A DNA stretch of 8,320 nucleotides from a bacterium. GTDB lineage: Bacteria; Patescibacteriota; Microgenomatia; Levybacterales; UBA12049. Numbering within the stretch: position 1 is the stretch's first letter; each line of letters starts with the position of its first letter. Under the pieces are notes generated by a model, which did not search any database, was not told the DNA's origin, and saw only the letters and a program-made list of their open reading frames with translations. Both the position numbers and the translations under genes were made by a program. This document shows positions 6,662 through 8,320 of the stretch, piece by piece. The stretch lies in contig JAKAEF010000042.1 in NCBI GenBank assembly GCA_021820025.1, positions 1 through 8,320 of the forward strand, written 5' to 3'.

Positions 6662-7183
6662 TTATTGCGGTTGTACTGAATAGGGATTTGGCATGTTTTG
6701 AGCAACAGCGATTGGTTGAATATTACTTTTTTCAGCAACCGCCTGCATAATAACTTGCGCTGTTTTCTGATCTATCCCCTGCCATGTATAACTTTCTGGA
6801 TCCTGATCTATCACGACATCTCCAACTCCGTATAAGCGTTGTAAAAACCCTTGCTTAAAAGAAGCATTTCTAATTTTTTCAAAAGGAATTGTTTCAGTAT
6901 CTACACTAAAAACTCCTTCTTTTAAAAATAATGAATTTGTTTCTATTAAATATTTTAAATTTGAATATTCTAAATATGCAGAAAGTAAAATAAAAAGACC
7001 AAATGCGACAAAAATAATTACTGGAATGGCTATAATATATAACAAGTTTACCTGCAAATTAAATATAGTTAAGACATAACTTGCACCAACAGCAATAAGA
7101 ATGCATATTACAGCTAATACGATAAGTCTTGGTAGCAACCTATACTGCAACGAGGCCCTTTCCACTCCTTGAAAATTATTCAC
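6662..7183 (-). CDS. Bacterial PH-domain membrane protein (bPH2 / YdbS-like, PF03703)
   Basis: The 173-residue product has two transmembrane helices (about 18-40 and 48-70) followed by a bacterial pleckstrin-homology-like domain of the DUF304/bPH2 type (about 74-152). The pattern is clear: YLIETNSLFLKEGVF (78-92), ETIPFEKIRNASFKQG (97-112), then LQRLYGVGDVVI (114-125) and GIDQKTAQVIMQAV (136-149). These match the family's start-of-strand Y, Gly-[VI]-F, IP..kI and R.yGvG.v.i positions. The last 20 residues are Pro/Gln/Asn-rich and probably flexible. Members are small membrane proteins of largely unknown role. The start is uncertain: GTG 7183 is used here, has no Shine-Dalgarno, and GTG 7165 (Val7) is an alternative with AAGGA too close. 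It is transcribed divergently from the CysRS-family gene across 71 bp. Confidence 0.85.
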   Translation of the reverse strand: MNNFQGVERASLQYRLLPRLIVLAVICILIAVGASYVLTIFNLQVNLLYIIAIPVIIFVAFGLFILLSAYLEYSNLKYLIETNSLFLKEGVFSVDTETIPFEKIRNASFKQGFLQRLYGVGDVVIDQDPESYTWQGIDQKTAQVIMQAVAEKSNIQPIAVAQNMPNPYSVQPQ

Positions 7184-7239
7184 ATACTAAGTCAAACACA
7201 ATAAACAAACTTTATCAAGTACTCTTGCTATGTTTCATA

Positions 7240-7248
7240 TAGTATAAT
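7240..7248 (+). promoter_or_regulatory. TAGTATAAT -10 box for a leaderless CysRS-family mRNA
   Basis: A perfect TATAAT (7243-7248) preceded by TAG ends 6 nt before ATG 7255, so the expected transcript begins at about the start codon. I see no good -35 hexamer at 15-19 bp. The same TAGTATAAT precedes the gene at 6623 at nearly the same distance. On the minus strand the overlapping bases read TATACT (7246-7241) and could serve the divergent PH-domain gene. Confidence 0.65.
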
Positions 7249-7254
7249 GAAGAA

Positions 7255-8319
7255 ATGCAACTGTTTAATTCCCTTTCTCGCCAAAAAGAAAAATTTGAAC
7301 CAATTAATGAGAAAAAAGTGAATTTGTATGTCTGCGGCATCACTCCTTATGACACTACACATTTAGGACATGCTTTTACCTATTTATCGTTTGATCTTTT
7401 AATACGATTTTTGCGATTTCAAGGCTATACCGTTAGTTATACGCAAAACGTTACAGATATAAATGACAGAGACAATGATATTTTAAAAAGAGCACAAGAA
7501 CAAAATACCACCTGGGATAAGTTAACCGAATTTTGGACCAACAAATTTTTAACAGATATGAAGACACTTAATTGGACTGTTCCAACAAATTATTTATTTG
7601 CATCAGAGCAAATTCCAAGCATGGTTTCTTTAATCGAAAAAATAATTAACAACGGCTTTGGCTATGTTGTTAACGGCGCTGTATTTTTGGATATAAACAA
7701 AGTAACAGATTTTGGAAAATTATCTAAATTAACTCGTGAAGAAATGTTACAAAGAGCTAAAGATTTTGAAGAAGACCTAGACAATCCAGACAAAAGAAAT
7801 CCATTAGATATTACTCTTTGGAGACCTTCAACTCCCAATCAACCACCACATATTCCATCATTTGAAAGTCCATGGGGCAAAGGAAGACCAGGCTGGCATA
7901 TAGAATGCTCTGCTATGTCCATAAACAGTCTTGGAGAACAAATAGACATTCATGGAGGTGGAATTGATTTAATCTATCCCCATCATGAGAGTGAAGTTGC
8001 TCAATCAGAAAGTGGAACGCTTAAAAAACCGTTTGCAAAATACTGGCTGCATACCGGAACGGTATATATTAATGGTCAAAAAATGAGTAAATCTTTGGGA
8101 AATTTGATTTTAATTTCTGACTTGTTAAAAAAATATTCTGCAAATGCCATTAGATGGGTTTTGCTTTCTCATCATTATAGAGAAAAATGGGAATATAACG
8201 AATCCGAATTTACCAATGCAGAAGTAGTAATAAGCCAAATTATTGCTAATTTACAAAATGGTACAAATGAAAAAGCAAATAATCAAATATATAAAGAAAA
8301 AGAAATTATTTTATTATAA
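7255..8319 (+). CDS. cysS: Cysteinyl-tRNA synthetase family protein, MshC-like, short C-terminus
   Basis: This class I ligase activates cysteine with ATP as cysteinyl-AMP. The catalytic core is complete: YVCGITPYDTTHLGH (25-39) with the HIGH-type HLGH (36-39), TQNVTDIND (63-71), GRPGWHIECSAM (210-221), IHGGGIDLIYPHHESE (232-247) and KMSKS (276-280). Zinc ligands by alignment to E. coli CysRS are Cys27, Cys218, His243 and Glu247. CGITPYD.THLGHA, SPWGKGRPGW and HHYR..WEY look more like the mycothiol ligase MshC than standard CysRS (CGPTVYD..HIGNA). The protein stops at 354 residues, against roughly 460 for CysRS and 410 for MshC, so it lacks the C-terminal helical and anticodon-binding parts. 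The TAA at 8317-8319 is one base from the window end, so a frameshift cannot be excluded. It could be the cell's CysRS, a paralogue, or a thiol-pathway ligase. The start has no Shine-Dalgarno but has a leaderless-type promoter. Confidence 0.88.
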   Translation: MQLFNSLSRQKEKFEPINEKKVNLYVCGITPYDTTHLGHAFTYLSFDLLIRFLRFQGYTVSYTQNVTDINDRDNDILKRAQEQNTTWDKLTEFWTNKFLTDMKTLNWTVPTNYLFASEQIPSMVSLIEKIINNGFGYVVNGAVFLDINKVTDFGKLSKLTREEMLQRAKDFEEDLDNPDKRNPLDITLWRPSTPNQPPHIPSFESPWGKGRPGWHIECSAMSINSLGEQIDIHGGGIDLIYPHHESEVAQSESGTLKKPFAKYWLHTGTVYINGQKMSKSLGNLILISDLLKKYSANAIRWVLLSHHYREKWEYNESEFTNAEVVISQIIANLQNGTNEKANNQIYKEKEIILL

Positions 8320-8320
8320 G

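Noticed and set aside
7184..7254. Complete -35/-10 promoter for the PH-domain gene in the divergent gap
   Set aside because: TTGATA, TTGACT and TATACT are present on the minus strand, but no pair has workable spacing. Only a weak remark about TATACT is justified.
1..8320. tRNA or rRNA genes, CRISPR arrays, insertion sequences
   Set aside because: I saw no cloverleaf-like sequence, regularly spaced direct repeats, transposase motifs or terminal inverted repeats.

Overview
The window is strongly AT-rich, compactly coded DNA. It most resembles a small-genome bacterium of the Candidate Phyla Radiation (Patescibacteria, perhaps a Microgenomates-type lineage). That is an inference from three things: the base composition, the chains of short lysine/asparagine/isoleucine-rich glycosyltransferase genes, and a cysteinyl-tRNA-synthetase-family protein of a style I associate with that group. 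Three genes end in TGA inside ATGA or GTGA overlaps, so TGA is a stop here and a TGA-recoding code is unlikely.

Region 1 (1-5625, minus strand) is one tightly packed surface-glycan cassette. In transcription order it holds a small single-pass membrane protein with an exported beta-type domain, a dolichyl-phosphate-mannose-synthase-like GT2, a GT4 enzyme broken into two frames, two more GT4 enzymes, and a membrane-associated GT2 that runs off the left edge. Most junctions are 4-nt stop/start overlaps (GTGA, ATGA, ATGA). The others are a 2-nt gap, a 20-nt overlap and the frameshift itself. The likely job is stepwise assembly of a cell-surface polysaccharide or glycoprotein glycan on a lipid carrier at the inner face of the membrane. 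No flippase, polymerase or ligase is visible in the window.

Region 2 (5626-5879) is an AT-rich gap that probably carries the cassette promoter. It contains three copies of a heptamer (GCTATAA/TTATAGC) in alternating orientation.

Region 3 (5880-7183, minus strand) holds a bacterial-PH-domain membrane protein and an unrecognised 247-residue protein. The second has its own good promoter placed so that the mRNA would be leaderless.

Region 4 (7255-8319, plus strand) is a class I cysteinyl ligase of the CysRS/MshC family. It has all catalytic motifs but a very short C-terminus, and it also sits under a leaderless-type -10 box.

The points most worth a second look are the split GT4 with a canonical A_AAA_AAC slippery heptamer exactly at the break, the short MshC-like CysRS paralogue, and the paired TAGTATAAT leaderless promoters.
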